Below, one piece after another: positions 1-6,422 of a stretch of 12,897 nucleotides of DNA (its first letter is position 1; each line of letters begins with the position of its first letter). The notes beneath the pieces were generated by a model that was not told where the DNA came from, did not search any database, and saw only the letters and a program-made list of their open reading frames with translations. A program made the translations under genes and the position numbers. This DNA comes from CFX5 sp964568485 (GTDB lineage Bacteria > Chloroflexota > Anaerolineae > Caldilineales > Caldilineaceae): contig CAZMRA010000142.1 in NCBI GenBank assembly GCA_964568485.1, positions 1 to 12,897 of the forward strand, in the 5' to 3' direction.

Positions 1-1
1 G

Positions 2-394
2 GAACAGGAGCATGGTCAGATCCCGGCGGGCGCGTGGGTATTGTTGCGTAGCGACTGGTCCAAGCGGCAAGGGCGCGAGGAATTCCTCAATGCGCGGGAA
101 GATGGTGCGCATTCGCCCGGTTGGACGGCAGATTGTCTGCGCTTTTTGGCGCATGAGCGGGATGTGCTCGGTGTGGGTGTCGAAACGGTGGGCACTGATG
201 CAGGCCAAGCTGGTAGCTTTGATCCGCCATTCCCGGCGCATAACATCATGCACGGATCCGGCAAATTGGGCTTGGCCAGCCTCTGCAATTTGGATCAACT
301 GCCCGCGGTCGGCGCTGTGTTGATCGCTGCACCACTCAAGATTGTGGGTGGGTCGGGCAGTCCGCTGCGCGTGATCGCCCTCACACCGGCTTGA
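2..394 (+). CDS. Cyclase family protein (PF04199, kynurenine formamidase-like), 3' part
   Basis: The reading frame is open from the left edge and ends at TGA 392-394, giving the last 130 residues of a cyclase-family hydrolase. The family includes metal-dependent kynurenine formamidase-type amidohydrolases. Visible C-terminal hallmarks are GVGVETVGTDAG, FPAHN, the NLDQLP segment, and APLKIVGGSGSPLRVIAL, which closes the fold. The N-terminal metal motif (HxGTHxDxPxH) would lie outside the window, so activity cannot be judged fully. In KynB-like members a glutamate sits just before the NLDQLP segment as a metal ligand; here the aligned residue is Ala in GLASLCNL. I recall a cyclase subgroup with GLTQLANL at this place, so this may be a lineage feature rather than damage. 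The family call is firm and the substrate is unknown. The gene converges on the small minus-strand gene at 476-760. Confidence 0.88.
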   Translation, partial: EQEHGQIPAGAWVLLRSDWSKRQGREEFLNAREDGAHSPGWTADCLRFLAHERDVLGVGVETVGTDAGQAGSFDPPFPAHNIMHGSGKLGLASLCNLDQLPAVGAVLIAAPLKIVGGSGSPLRVIALTPA

Positions 395-406
395 TCCTAA
401 CCGCGC

Positions 407-459
407 TTGCTTCGCTCAATCGCCAGGGATACTGCTACTCCAGCGATTGAGCGAAGCAA
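407..459. repeat. Perfect 17-bp inverted repeat (hairpin) between convergent genes
   Basis: TTGCTTCGCTCAATCGC (407-423) is exactly reverse-complementary to 443-459, with a 19-nt loop (424-442). It lies between the stop of the plus-strand cyclase gene (394) and the stop of the minus-strand small gene (476), where a bidirectional terminator or 3'-end stabilising hairpin would be expected. Neither side is followed by a proper U-tract in the transcript, so a canonical intrinsic terminator is not shown. It could also be one copy of a dispersed palindromic repeat; no second full copy occurs in this window. Confidence 0.75.
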
Positions 460-475
460 AACCCTAGACGCAGGC

Positions 476-760
476 CTAGCGAGTGGGTGTCGATGTTTTG
501 GTCGGTGCCTTGGTTGCTTGCGGCTTCACTGTCCCAGTGGGCGTGCTCTTGCGCGTAGGTGTACTTTGGGGCTCCTCCAACGGCGAGAGTGGGGATAATG
601 GAGATAATGGGGATAGCGGAGAAAGTGGCGAAACTTGCTCGGCTTGTTGCCAGACTGAATTTTCGGTCATTGCCTGCAAACGGGCTGTCACTGGGATCGC
701 CAAGCAGATTACTGCCAAGACAATTAACAACCATTGTCGCCCGTTTTGAAATCGATTCAT
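476..760 (-). CDS. Small exported/anchored Ser-Pro-Leu repeat protein, hypothetical
   Basis: This 94-residue protein is of unknown function. It starts with a short basic region and a hydrophobic stretch (about residues 10-24, WLLIVLAVICLAIPV) that reads as a signal peptide or membrane anchor. It continues with six tandem Ser-Pro-Leu units (44-61) and ends in a Thr/Pro/Lys-rich tail with repeated STPT motifs. There is no recognisable enzymatic domain. The start is supported by a GGGAG Shine-Dalgarno about 9 nt upstream of ATG 758-760 (minus strand), which the competing plus-strand frames lack. The nine-base repeat units differ almost only at synonymous positions in this frame, which favours real coding. 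It is divergent from the lipid kinase gene and convergent with the cyclase gene. Low-complexity Thr/Pro tails are common on secreted proteins and suggest a wall- or surface-exposed linker. Reality of the gene is likely but not certain. Confidence 0.6.
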   Translation of the reverse strand: MNRFQNGRQWLLIVLAVICLAIPVTARLQAMTENSVWQQAEQVSPLSPLSPLSPLSPLSPLEEPQSTPTRKSTPTGTVKPQATKAPTKTSTPTR

Positions 761-853
761 GAAAGATCTCCCTTCTACATAGCAAACCCCTACGGTATTA
801 TTTTAGCACAAACCCTATCCCTATAGAATGCATTCCAAGACTGGGAAGTTCCC
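761..853. promoter_or_regulatory. Divergent promoter region for the small minus-strand gene and the lipid kinase
   Basis: This 93-bp gap separates two divergent genes. On the minus strand TGCTAAAAT (complement of 800-808) matches an extended -10 element, with a weak -35 (TTCTAT, complement of 823-828) at 17-bp spacing; its start point would leave a leader of about 30 nt containing the GGGAG ribosome site. On the plus strand TAGAAT (824-829) could be a -10 for the gene at 854, but no good -35 is seen. The two elements would overlap. This is consensus matching by eye only. Confidence 0.3.
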
Positions 854-1807
854 ATGAATGTTGTCACGGTAATTCTCAATCCGTCCGCCGGCCGAGGGCG
901 CGGCAAGCAGATCAAATCTCAGCTGTCGGCCGCGCTGGCCAATGCGGGACTTCGCTTTGAGTTGCTCGAAAGTCAAGGCTCTGGACATGCGATCGAGCTA
1001 GCGCGCCAGGTGCGACTAACGGGCAGCACCACGGTCGTGGCCGCGGGCGGGGATGGCACCGTCAGCGAAGTGATGAATGGGCTGGTGCAGGCCACACCCC
1101 CGGGGGAGCAGGTAGGGCGCTTGGCCATTATGCCGATCGGCAGCGCCAACGATTTTTGTGAAATGGCCGGATGCCCGCGCACTTTACCTGAGCTCACACA
1201 GGCGCTTGTAGCCGGGACCATCCGACTCATCGATCTGGGTAATGTGATCATTCAAACGGAAACCGAGCAAATTCAGCGCTATTTTGGCAACAATGTTGGG
1301 GTTGGGTTTGAGGCTCAAGTCACACTGGAAAGTTATCGCATCCGCTGGTTGCGCGGGACGCTGCTCTACGGCCTGGCGACCTTGCGGGCATTACGCAGTT
1401 GCCCCACGCCGCAGATGCAAACTCGCTGGCTGACCGAGCACGGCACCTGGCAATCGTTAGATCAGCCCACGTTGCTGGTCAGCATTGGGAACAGCCGCCG
1501 CACCGGTGGCGGTTTTTATCTGACCCCGGATGCGGAAATGGATGATGGCCTGTTCGACATCGGGATTGGCTACGTCAAGTCGCGGCTTCATATTTTATGG
1601 TTGCTGCCGCGCGTTTTGGCTGGCAAACACACAACGGATCCAGCCGTCACTATGGCGCGCAGCACCCGCCTCGAAGTAACGTCCACCGAACCAGTACCCC
1701 TGCATGCCGATGGCGAGGTGCTCACCGCAGCCGCGACGAAGATCGCCATTGATCTCCAGCCCAGGCGTTTACAAGTGATCGTCGCTGCGAATCGCCAGCC
1801 CAGTTGA
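854..1807 (+). CDS. Diacylglycerol kinase family lipid kinase (DagK/YegS/LCB5-like)
   Basis: The protein has 317 residues, close to the usual 300 for the family. It should be a soluble or membrane-peripheral kinase that transfers the ATP gamma-phosphate to a lipid such as diacylglycerol, feeding phosphatidic acid back to phospholipid synthesis. Visible motifs are NPSAGRGRGK near the N-terminus, the nucleotide-binding GGDGT at 65-69, PIGSANDF (95-101, in place of the usual P-x-GTGNDFA), NNVGVGFEA at 146-154, GGGFYLTPDAEMDDG at 218-232, and HADGE at 284-288. Both the catalytic domain and the C-terminal beta-sandwich domain appear complete. The ATG at 854 is preceded only by a weak GGAAG. It is transcribed divergently from the small exported protein. 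An 89-nt gap with its own promoter separates it from the next gene. The actual lipid substrate cannot be read from sequence. Confidence 0.92.
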   Translation: MNVVTVILNPSAGRGRGKQIKSQLSAALANAGLRFELLESQGSGHAIELARQVRLTGSTTVVAAGGDGTVSEVMNGLVQATPPGEQVGRLAIMPIGSANDFCEMAGCPRTLPELTQALVAGTIRLIDLGNVIIQTETEQIQRYFGNNVGVGFEAQVTLESYRIRWLRGTLLYGLATLRALRSCPTPQMQTRWLTEHGTWQSLDQPTLLVSIGNSRRTGGGFYLTPDAEMDDGLFDIGIGYVKSRLHILWLLPRVLAGKHTTDPAVTMARSTRLEVTSTEPVPLHADGEVLTAAATKIAIDLQPRRLQVIVAANRQPS

Positions 1808-1881
1808 TGCGCCCCCAGTGAAAGATTTAAGCAACGCGCACGCGTCACCACCATCCCAATCCATGCGATCTGGACAGGCTC

Positions 1882-1896
1882 TGCTATAATCAGATT
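1882..1896 (+). promoter_or_regulatory. Extended -10 promoter placed for a leaderless transcript
   Basis: TGCTATAAT (1882-1890) is a perfect extended -10 (TGn plus consensus TATAAT). Only six bases (CAGATT) separate it from ATG 1897, so transcription starting at the normal distance would begin at or next to the A of the start codon. No clear -35 hexamer lies 16-18 bp upstream, which the extended -10 may compensate. No Shine-Dalgarno is present before the ATG, in line with leaderless translation. Confidence 0.6.
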
Positions 1897-2811
1897 ATGG
1901 TCAACACAACTTCACGCCTAGTTTCTCTTTGGCGAACTTTGGTGGCTTTGCCAGCTCAGGCCGATGTTGCCTATAGCAATACTGCATCGCTCAATGCCCA
2001 ATTTTGGCTGGGTCAATTTCCCTGGCGGCCAACAGCTGCATGGTCGGTGTTGGCTGCCCTGTTAGCAGGTGGTAGCTTCACCCGGCTAGATAGCAGTGAT
2101 TGGCAAGCGGTGGCCTTGATTGTCTTGTTGGTGGATCCACTCTGGGGCAGCTTGTGGCGTTTGGCCGCGGGCCGCAAAGAGCTGCTCCCGCTTGATGCGC
2201 AAGCGTTGACCTATCGGTTTTGGTTACCTTATTTACAAAACCAGTCCCCAGCTGAGAAATTATTCCGTTGGAATAGTGCAGATATTACGCCGCTCCTGTT
2301 TCGGGTAGGCCTGCCGAGTTTGTTGTTGAGCTTGGCGGTTTCAATGACGTTAGGCTGGGCTGCCGTCTTTTTGACGCTGCTGGTCGCATTGTTTAGCAGT
2401 TTGGGGTGGACAAGCCGCCGCAGTTTGTCGATCCAGCCTGTGCTACTGCAAAGTGTTGTGACGATTGCGCTACCCTGGTGGTTGACGGCTGCACAATTTG
2501 AGCCCACCGTGGCTGAAGCTTGGCTCTCCCCTTCGCTGATCTTAGCGGGTTTGGCGACGATTCACCACTGGGGAGAGTGCCGGCTTTTGCGCAATAGCGC
2601 CGATTGGCTAGGGATGGGCATCCTGGCTTTGGCCGAATTGGGCATGATTATTTTGTTGATCGTCGTTGAAGCCCCGCTGTGGTTGGGGCTGCTGGCGATC
2701 TTGTGGTTACCGGCTTGGCTAACGGTCTATCAACGGCAGCCAGTGCAACGAGTAAACTTTTGGTGGTTGATGGCGCTGTTGGTCGCGGCTTTGGGGTTAA
2801 GCGGAAGTTAA
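1897..2811 (+). CDS. Polytopic membrane protein of unknown function
   Basis: This 304-residue, strongly hydrophobic, Trp- and Leu-rich protein shows about eight candidate membrane segments by eye, near residues 45-60, 70-88, 133-150, 152-170, 181-200, 211-222, 238-257 and 259-276, with another possible at 285-303. A hydrophilic stretch between about 89 and 130 (AAGRKELLPLDAQ onward) is probably cytoplasmic. I recognise no catalytic motif, transporter signature or named family. The start at 1897 is supported by the promoter TATAAT ending six bases upstream, implying a leaderless mRNA. The gene stops three bases before the HD-domain hydrolase gene, so the two are almost certainly co-transcribed and may act together, for example the membrane protein as partner or sensor. 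That link is inference from position. Confidence 0.8.
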   Translation: MVNTTSRLVSLWRTLVALPAQADVAYSNTASLNAQFWLGQFPWRPTAAWSVLAALLAGGSFTRLDSSDWQAVALIVLLVDPLWGSLWRLAAGRKELLPLDAQALTYRFWLPYLQNQSPAEKLFRWNSADITPLLFRVGLPSLLLSLAVSMTLGWAAVFLTLLVALFSSLGWTSRRSLSIQPVLLQSVVTIALPWWLTAAQFEPTVAEAWLSPSLILAGLATIHHWGECRLLRNSADWLGMGILALAELGMIILLIVVEAPLWLGLLAILWLPAWLTVYQRQPVQRVNFWWLMALLVAALGLSGS

Positions 2812-2814
2812 CGT

Positions 2815-3549
2815 ATGACAGAATTACAACAAGATACAGATGCTGCCGAAGTTTTGGCCGCATCGAATGGCACGGCTCCGACAGGAGCCGCTGTCACTAT
2901 TGAACAAATCCGGCGCGATGCCGAAGTGGTGGCCCTGATTCAACATTCTAACGAATCTTTGCGTGCGTTGGGATTTACCGAACATGGACAACGCCATGCG
3001 GGCTTGGTGGGCCATATTGCGCAAAATATTTTGAGCCGTTTGGGCTACGATGAGCGAACGCAGCAATTGGCCAATATCGCTGGCTACATGCACGATATCG
3101 GCAACTGTATCCACCGCCAGAACCATGCCCAGAGTGGCAGCTTGTTGGCGTGGACGATCTTGGCTCGTTTGGGCATGGAGCCATACGAGCGCGCCATTGT
3201 GATCAACGCCATCGGCAATCACGAAGAAGAGCGCGGCACAGCCACCACCCCCGTCTCTGCCGCTTTGATCATCGCCGATAAGGCTGATGTCCATCGCAGC
3301 CGGGTGCAAAATCCTGACCCAGCTGCTTTTGATATCCACGACCGAGTGAATTACGCCTCGACGCGCAGTTTTGTGCGGGTGCGCCCAGAAGAGAAGATCA
3401 TCGCTTTGGAGCTCGAGATTGATACTTCGTATGCGCAGGTGATCGAATATTTTGAGATCTTTTTAAGCCGCATGACGATGGTGCGCCAGGCAGTTGAATT
3501 TTTGGGCTGCCAGTTTCAATTGATCATCAACGATACGCGTTTTTCATAA
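2815..3549 (+). CDS. HD-domain metal-dependent phosphohydrolase
   Basis: This 244-residue protein has an HD superfamily core at about residues 55-180. The metal-binding series is visible: H61 in GQRHAGLVGH, the H93-D94 doublet in GYMHDIGN, H104, H136 in GNHEEE, and D155 in IIADKADVHRSR. The C-terminal part (about 175-244, with FDIHDRVNYA and YFEIFLSRM) resembles a stand-alone HD family that I recall from Firmicutes and Chloroflexota and whose substrate is not established. HD enzymes hydrolyse phosphate esters, often of nucleotides or nucleotide second messengers, in the cytoplasm. The first 28 residues are hydrophilic and variable. ATG 2815 follows the upstream membrane protein stop by three bases, with GGAAG about 7-10 bases upstream, so translation is probably coupled. 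No terminator is evident after it. Confidence 0.88.
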   Translation: MTELQQDTDAAEVLAASNGTAPTGAAVTIEQIRRDAEVVALIQHSNESLRALGFTEHGQRHAGLVGHIAQNILSRLGYDERTQQLANIAGYMHDIGNCIHRQNHAQSGSLLAWTILARLGMEPYERAIVINAIGNHEEERGTATTPVSAALIIADKADVHRSRVQNPDPAAFDIHDRVNYASTRSFVRVRPEEKIIALELEIDTSYAQVIEYFEIFLSRMTMVRQAVEFLGCQFQLIINDTRFS

Positions 3550-3676
3550 TCACTACTTTATTGTAACCACTCTCAAATCTCTGTGTTCCTCTAGCCATGT
3601 TCCTGGAGCTTGTCAGAGGCGCAAGTGATTGTTGAGATAATTTCTATTTCTGCAGATTGCCGAAAAGGAACCCATC
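3550..3676 (+). other. 127-bp intergenic gap upstream of the FAH-family gene
   Basis: No gene is visible here. TTGTCA (3610-3615) and GATAAT (3636-3641) each match promoter hexamers at five of six bases, but the 20-bp spacing is too long for a good promoter, so I do not call one. The ribosome site AAAAGGAA just before ATG 3677 is clear. No terminator hairpin with a T-tract follows the HD gene. Confidence 0.4.
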
Positions 3677-4492
3677 ATGCGGATTGTACGTTTTGTCGAA
3701 GCTCAACCAGTGGGCGCAGTTCCTGCTCAGTCATCACCTCGCTGGGGGAGCTTGGATGGTGATCTGGTCTATCCTCTCGCCGAAGCACCTTATGGCGCGG
3801 CTCGCTTAGCGAGTCCGGCTGCGGCCCCGAAACTGGCCGGGGAGGCGATTCCATTGGCGCAAGTCAAATTGTTGGCTCCAGTGACGCCGACGAAAATCGT
3901 CTGTGTTGGGCGTAACTATGCCGAACATGCTGCGGAATTGGGCAATGAAGTCCCCCCCGAACCGCTGATCTTTCTCAAGCCGCCCTCATCGTTGATCGGC
4001 CCCAATGACCCGATCGTCCATCCGGCGATCAGCGAGCGGGTTGATCATGAAGGCGAATTGGCAGTGGTGATTGGGCAACGTTGTCGCAATTTGGCCGAGG
4101 ACGATGCGCTGGGTGTGATCTTCGGCTACACGGTAGCCAATGATGTCACGGCGCGTGACTTGCAACGGCGTGATGGTCAATGGACGCGGGGCAAGGGCTT
4201 TGATACATTCTGCCCGGTGGGGCCGTGGATCGATACTGCCTACAAGCCAGCCCAGCGCCAGGTGAGGTGCTTGGTCAACGATGTCGTCAGGCAAGACGGG
4301 AACACCGCATTGCTGATCTACTCCATTGCCAATGTCTTGGCCTATGTCACCCGATTTATGACCCTCGAACCGGGTGATCTACTGTTGACCGGCACGCCAG
4401 CCGGTGTGGGGCCACTCCAACCCGGTGATACGGTCACCGTGGAGGTGGAAGGCTTAGGCACCTTGACCAATCCTGTGATTGGGGAAGAGTAA
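3677..4492 (+). CDS. Fumarylacetoacetate hydrolase (FAH) family protein
   Basis: This 271-residue protein has an N-terminal domain (about 1-68) followed by the FAH catalytic fold. It begins at KIVCVGRNYAEHAAELG (73-89) and continues through PLIFLKPPSSLIGP. Metal-binding residues are visible as E125 and E127 in DHEGELAVVIG and D156 in NDVTARD; RGKGFDTFCPVGPW (171-184) and LLLTGTPAGVG (235-245) complete the signature. Members cleave C-C bonds in acylpyruvates, isomerise 2-hydroxyhepta-dienedioates, or decarboxylate oxaloacetate. The ligand here cannot be assigned, and there are no aromatic-degradation neighbours to hint at one. The start has a good AAGGA about 9 bases upstream. The gene appears monocistronic: gaps of 127 bp before it and about 108 bp after it, the latter containing a strong hairpin. 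Confidence 0.93.
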   Translation: MRIVRFVEAQPVGAVPAQSSPRWGSLDGDLVYPLAEAPYGAARLASPAAAPKLAGEAIPLAQVKLLAPVTPTKIVCVGRNYAEHAAELGNEVPPEPLIFLKPPSSLIGPNDPIVHPAISERVDHEGELAVVIGQRCRNLAEDDALGVIFGYTVANDVTARDLQRRDGQWTRGKGFDTFCPVGPWIDTAYKPAQRQVRCLVNDVVRQDGNTALLIYSIANVLAYVTRFMTLEPGDLLLTGTPAGVGPLQPGDTVTVEVEGLGTLTNPVIGEE

Positions 4493-4505
4493 ACGACTAA
4501 AATAC

Positions 4506-4546
4506 AGCTTACGCTGTGCCGAGCAACTGCGGCGAGCGTAGGCTTT
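4506..4546 (+). terminator. Probable intrinsic terminator after the FAH-family gene
   Basis: A long hairpin starts 13 bases after the FAH stop codon. AGCTTACGCT (4506-4515) pairs with AGCGTAGGCT (4535-4544) with one G-T wobble. After a bulged G at 4516, TGCCG (4517-4521) pairs with CGGCG (4530-4534), closing an 8-nt loop. It is followed by a short T-rich stretch (TTTCT). The stem is strong but the T-tract is short, so an RNA stem with another role in the argF upstream region is possible. Confidence 0.55.
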
Positions 4547-4600
4547 CTGATCCATCATGTGTATCCTGCTAGGAACACAGGAAACCGGAGTATAAAGCGT

Positions 4601-5578
4601 ATGACGATGACGGATGCTAAACTTGCTCAGCCGCTGATGAGCACAGCGGTTCCGGCTCTCGACCATTTTTTGGATCTAGACGGGGTTAGTGATGAACAAT
4701 TTTGGGGATTGTTGAAGCTTGCCCAGCGCCTCAAAGCCGAATATACCCAAACTGGGCGCAACGAACCGCTCTTAGCTGGGCAAGCCTTGGCCATGATCTT
4801 TCAGAAGCCCAGTCTGCGAACACGGGTCAGCTTCGAGCGGGGGATGCAGCACTTGGGTGGCCATGCGCTCTATCTCAGCCCCGATGAGGTCGGCTTGGGC
4901 AAGCGCGAAACTGCCCCGGATGTCGCCCGCGTCTTGAGCGGTTATGTCCAGGGCATCATGGCGCGTGTCTTTGAGCATCGCCTGGTCGAAGAGTTGGCCG
5001 AGTGGGGCTCCGTGCCTGTGATCAATGGCTTGAGCGATCTCTCTCATCCTTGTCAGGCGCTGACGGATATCTTTACCATTTGGGAAGAGTTCGGCCAGTT
5101 ACAAGGCTTGACCTTGGCCTATGTGGGGGATGGCAGCAATAACGTAGCCTGGAGTTTATTGCAAGCTGCCGGCAAAGTGGGCCTGTCCGTGCGGATCGTC
5201 TCGCCCGTGGCCTACCAGCCTGATCCTAAATTGATTGACAGCACCGATGCAGACGTCACCGTGACCGACGATCTGGACGGGGTGGTCGGTGCGGATATCT
5301 TGTACACCGACGTGTGGATTAGCATGGGGCAAGAGGCAGAACGCGAAGAGCGCTTACGCACTTTCCCCAACTATCAAGTGAACGAGTCATTGGTGAGCCA
5401 TACCCGCAACCCCGAAATCAAGGTGATGCATTGTTTACCTGCGCACCGCGGGGAAGAGATCACCGATGCGGTTGCCGATAGCACACAGAGCATTCTCTTT
5501 GCGCAAGCGCATAATCGTTTGCACGCGCAAAAAGCGTTGTTAGCCCACTTGTTGGGCAAGGTGCCACTCGCTGAGTGA
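4601..5578 (+). CDS. argF: Ornithine carbamoyltransferase
   Basis: The enzyme makes citrulline from ornithine and carbamoyl phosphate in arginine biosynthesis, in the cytoplasm, normally as a trimer. From ATG 4601 it has 325 residues, normal for the family. All signatures are intact: FQKPSLRTRVSFE (67-79) with the SxRTR carbamoyl-phosphate loop, HPCQALTDIF (149-158), GDGSNN (176-181), DVWISMGQE (237-245) with the SMG ornithine loop, and HCLPAHRGEE (277-286). I chose ATG 4601 because GGAG (4587-4590) lies 10 bases upstream; the frame extends to a GTG at 4559, which lacks a ribosome site and adds 14 unconserved residues. ATG 4607 is a close alternative. No arginine operator is evident upstream, and no other arg gene is in the window, so arginine genes appear scattered in this genome. 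Confidence 0.97.
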   Translation: MTMTDAKLAQPLMSTAVPALDHFLDLDGVSDEQFWGLLKLAQRLKAEYTQTGRNEPLLAGQALAMIFQKPSLRTRVSFERGMQHLGGHALYLSPDEVGLGKRETAPDVARVLSGYVQGIMARVFEHRLVEELAEWGSVPVINGLSDLSHPCQALTDIFTIWEEFGQLQGLTLAYVGDGSNNVAWSLLQAAGKVGLSVRIVSPVAYQPDPKLIDSTDADVTVTDDLDGVVGADILYTDVWISMGQEAEREERLRTFPNYQVNESLVSHTRNPEIKVMHCLPAHRGEEITDAVADSTQSILFAQAHNRLHAQKALLAHLLGKVPLAE

Positions 5579-5639
5579 CTATCCTTGCTTATCTTGTTGG
5601 CACTGCTTGGTTCAATTGCAATGATGCAAAGTTAACCGT

Positions 5640-6422
5640 ATGACCACCGATATTCTTGCTTCGCTCAGCCGAATCACCAGCTTGATCAATCTGATCGATA
5701 TCTCGTTGGTCTCGCTGGTCTTTTTTGGATTGTTGCGCCTCTTTCGCGGCACGCAAGCAGTGCAATTGTTGCGGGGCATTTTGGTCATCGCCCTGGTCGC
5801 GGCAGTGCTGAGCCAGGCGGTGCAATTAACTGCGTTCAACTGGCTGTTGCGCAATAGCACGCCCTATATTCTGATTGCACTGCCGGTGATCTTTCAGCCG
5901 GAATTGCGGCGCGCCTTGGAGCGGGTCGGTCGTTCCATGCCCTTTCTGATCCGCCGCAATGAAAGCACAACAACCCAGAATCTGATCAACCAAGTGGTCT
6001 AGGCGGTCGAACAACTGTCGCAGCGGCGACTTGGTGCGTTGATCGTCTTTGAGGGCACAACGGGGCTGAGTAACGTGACCGATCTTGGTGTGCAGCTCAA
6101 TGCCGAGGTGACCGCTGAATTGTTGACGACGATCTTCTTTCCCAATACTGCCTTGCATGATGGCGCGGCGGTGATCCAGCGTGATCGGATTTTGGCGGCG
6201 AGTTGCGTTTTGCCGCTTACGCAGCGAGCATTGGCTGACAATCAAATGGGCACCCGTCATCGGGCAGCGATTGGCGTCACCGAGCAGACCGATGCGATCA
6301 CCGTGGTTGTCTCAGAAGAGACAGGGAATATCTCGGTAGCGCGCAATGGGCGGATCATTCGTATGGAACCCAATTTGGTGCGGACAATTCTCAGCGATTT
6401 TTACCGAACTTCGGGTTTGTGA
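5640..6422 (+). pseudogene. cdaA: Diadenylate cyclase cdaA interrupted by one in-frame amber codon
   Basis: This locus encodes the membrane-type cyclase that makes c-di-AMP from two ATP. Codons 1-120 give three hydrophobic segments (about 21-35, 44-62, 74-86) and the FQPELRRALERVGR linker. Codon 121 is TAG (6000-6002). The same frame then continues without break for another 139 codons: AVEQLSQRRLGALIVFE, FFPNTALHDGAAVI with catalytic D174-G175-A176, GTRHRAAIG with R206-H207-R208, and VVVSEETGNIS, ending at TGA 6420-6422. Without the amber the length (260) and motif order are those of a normal CdaA. The cyclase domain begins only after the stop, so the translated 120-residue product would be a membrane stub. 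No further lesions exist, which suggests a very recent mutation, a sequencing error, or readthrough. The YbbR/CdaR-like gene follows, the usual partner. Confidence 0.85.
6000..6002 (+). other. Premature TAG inside cdaA
   Basis: TAG follows NLINQVV and precedes AVEQLSQRR in the unbroken frame. One substitution from GAG, CAG or AAG would produce it, and charged or polar residues are usual at this position just before the AVxxLS helix. Other genes here (Der, the SPL-repeat protein, the NTF2-like lipoprotein, DUF503) end at TAG in the expected places, so a genome-wide reassignment of TAG is unlikely. Confidence 0.9.

Noticed and set aside
483..749. Plus-strand frame with a Gly-Asp-Asn/Ser repeat opposite the small minus-strand gene
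   Set aside because: It has no ribosome site, and the minus-strand frame has a signal peptide, a good GGGAG site and synonymous repeat drift, so the plus-strand frame is taken as the shadow.
2824..3339. 171-codon antisense frame inside the HD gene
   Set aside because: It lies wholly opposite a gene with clear HD motifs and shows no recognisable domain or ribosome site; it is a by-product of codon bias.
3610..3641. TTGTCA/GATAAT promoter upstream of the FAH-family gene
   Set aside because: The hexamers match well but the 20-bp spacing is outside the usual 16-18, so it was not called as a feature.
4559..4600. GTG start extending argF by 14 residues
   Set aside because: The added residues are basic, do not resemble the family N-terminus and lack a ribosome site, whereas ATG 4601 has GGAG at a suitable distance.
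5600..5625. Sigma-54-like TGGCAC upstream of cdaA
   Set aside because: The second half-site does not fall at the required spacing, and I would not expect sigma-54 promoters in this kind of organism.
5655..5667. 13-bp match (CTTGCTTCGCTCA) to the left arm of the inverted repeat at 406-418
   Set aside because: It lies within cdaA codons with no paired arm nearby, so it is most likely chance.
6000..6002. Genome-wide reassignment of TAG to an amino acid
   Set aside because: Der, the NTF2-like lipoprotein, DUF503 and the SPL-repeat protein all end at TAG at the lengths expected or without homologous extension, so TAG works as a normal stop here.
6039..6422. The cyclase domain of cdaA as a separate gene starting at TTG 6039
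   Set aside because: No ribosome site precedes it, and the start would cut away the conserved AVEQLSQRRLGA segment that reads on in the same frame from 6003. It is better seen as the second half of an interrupted gene.
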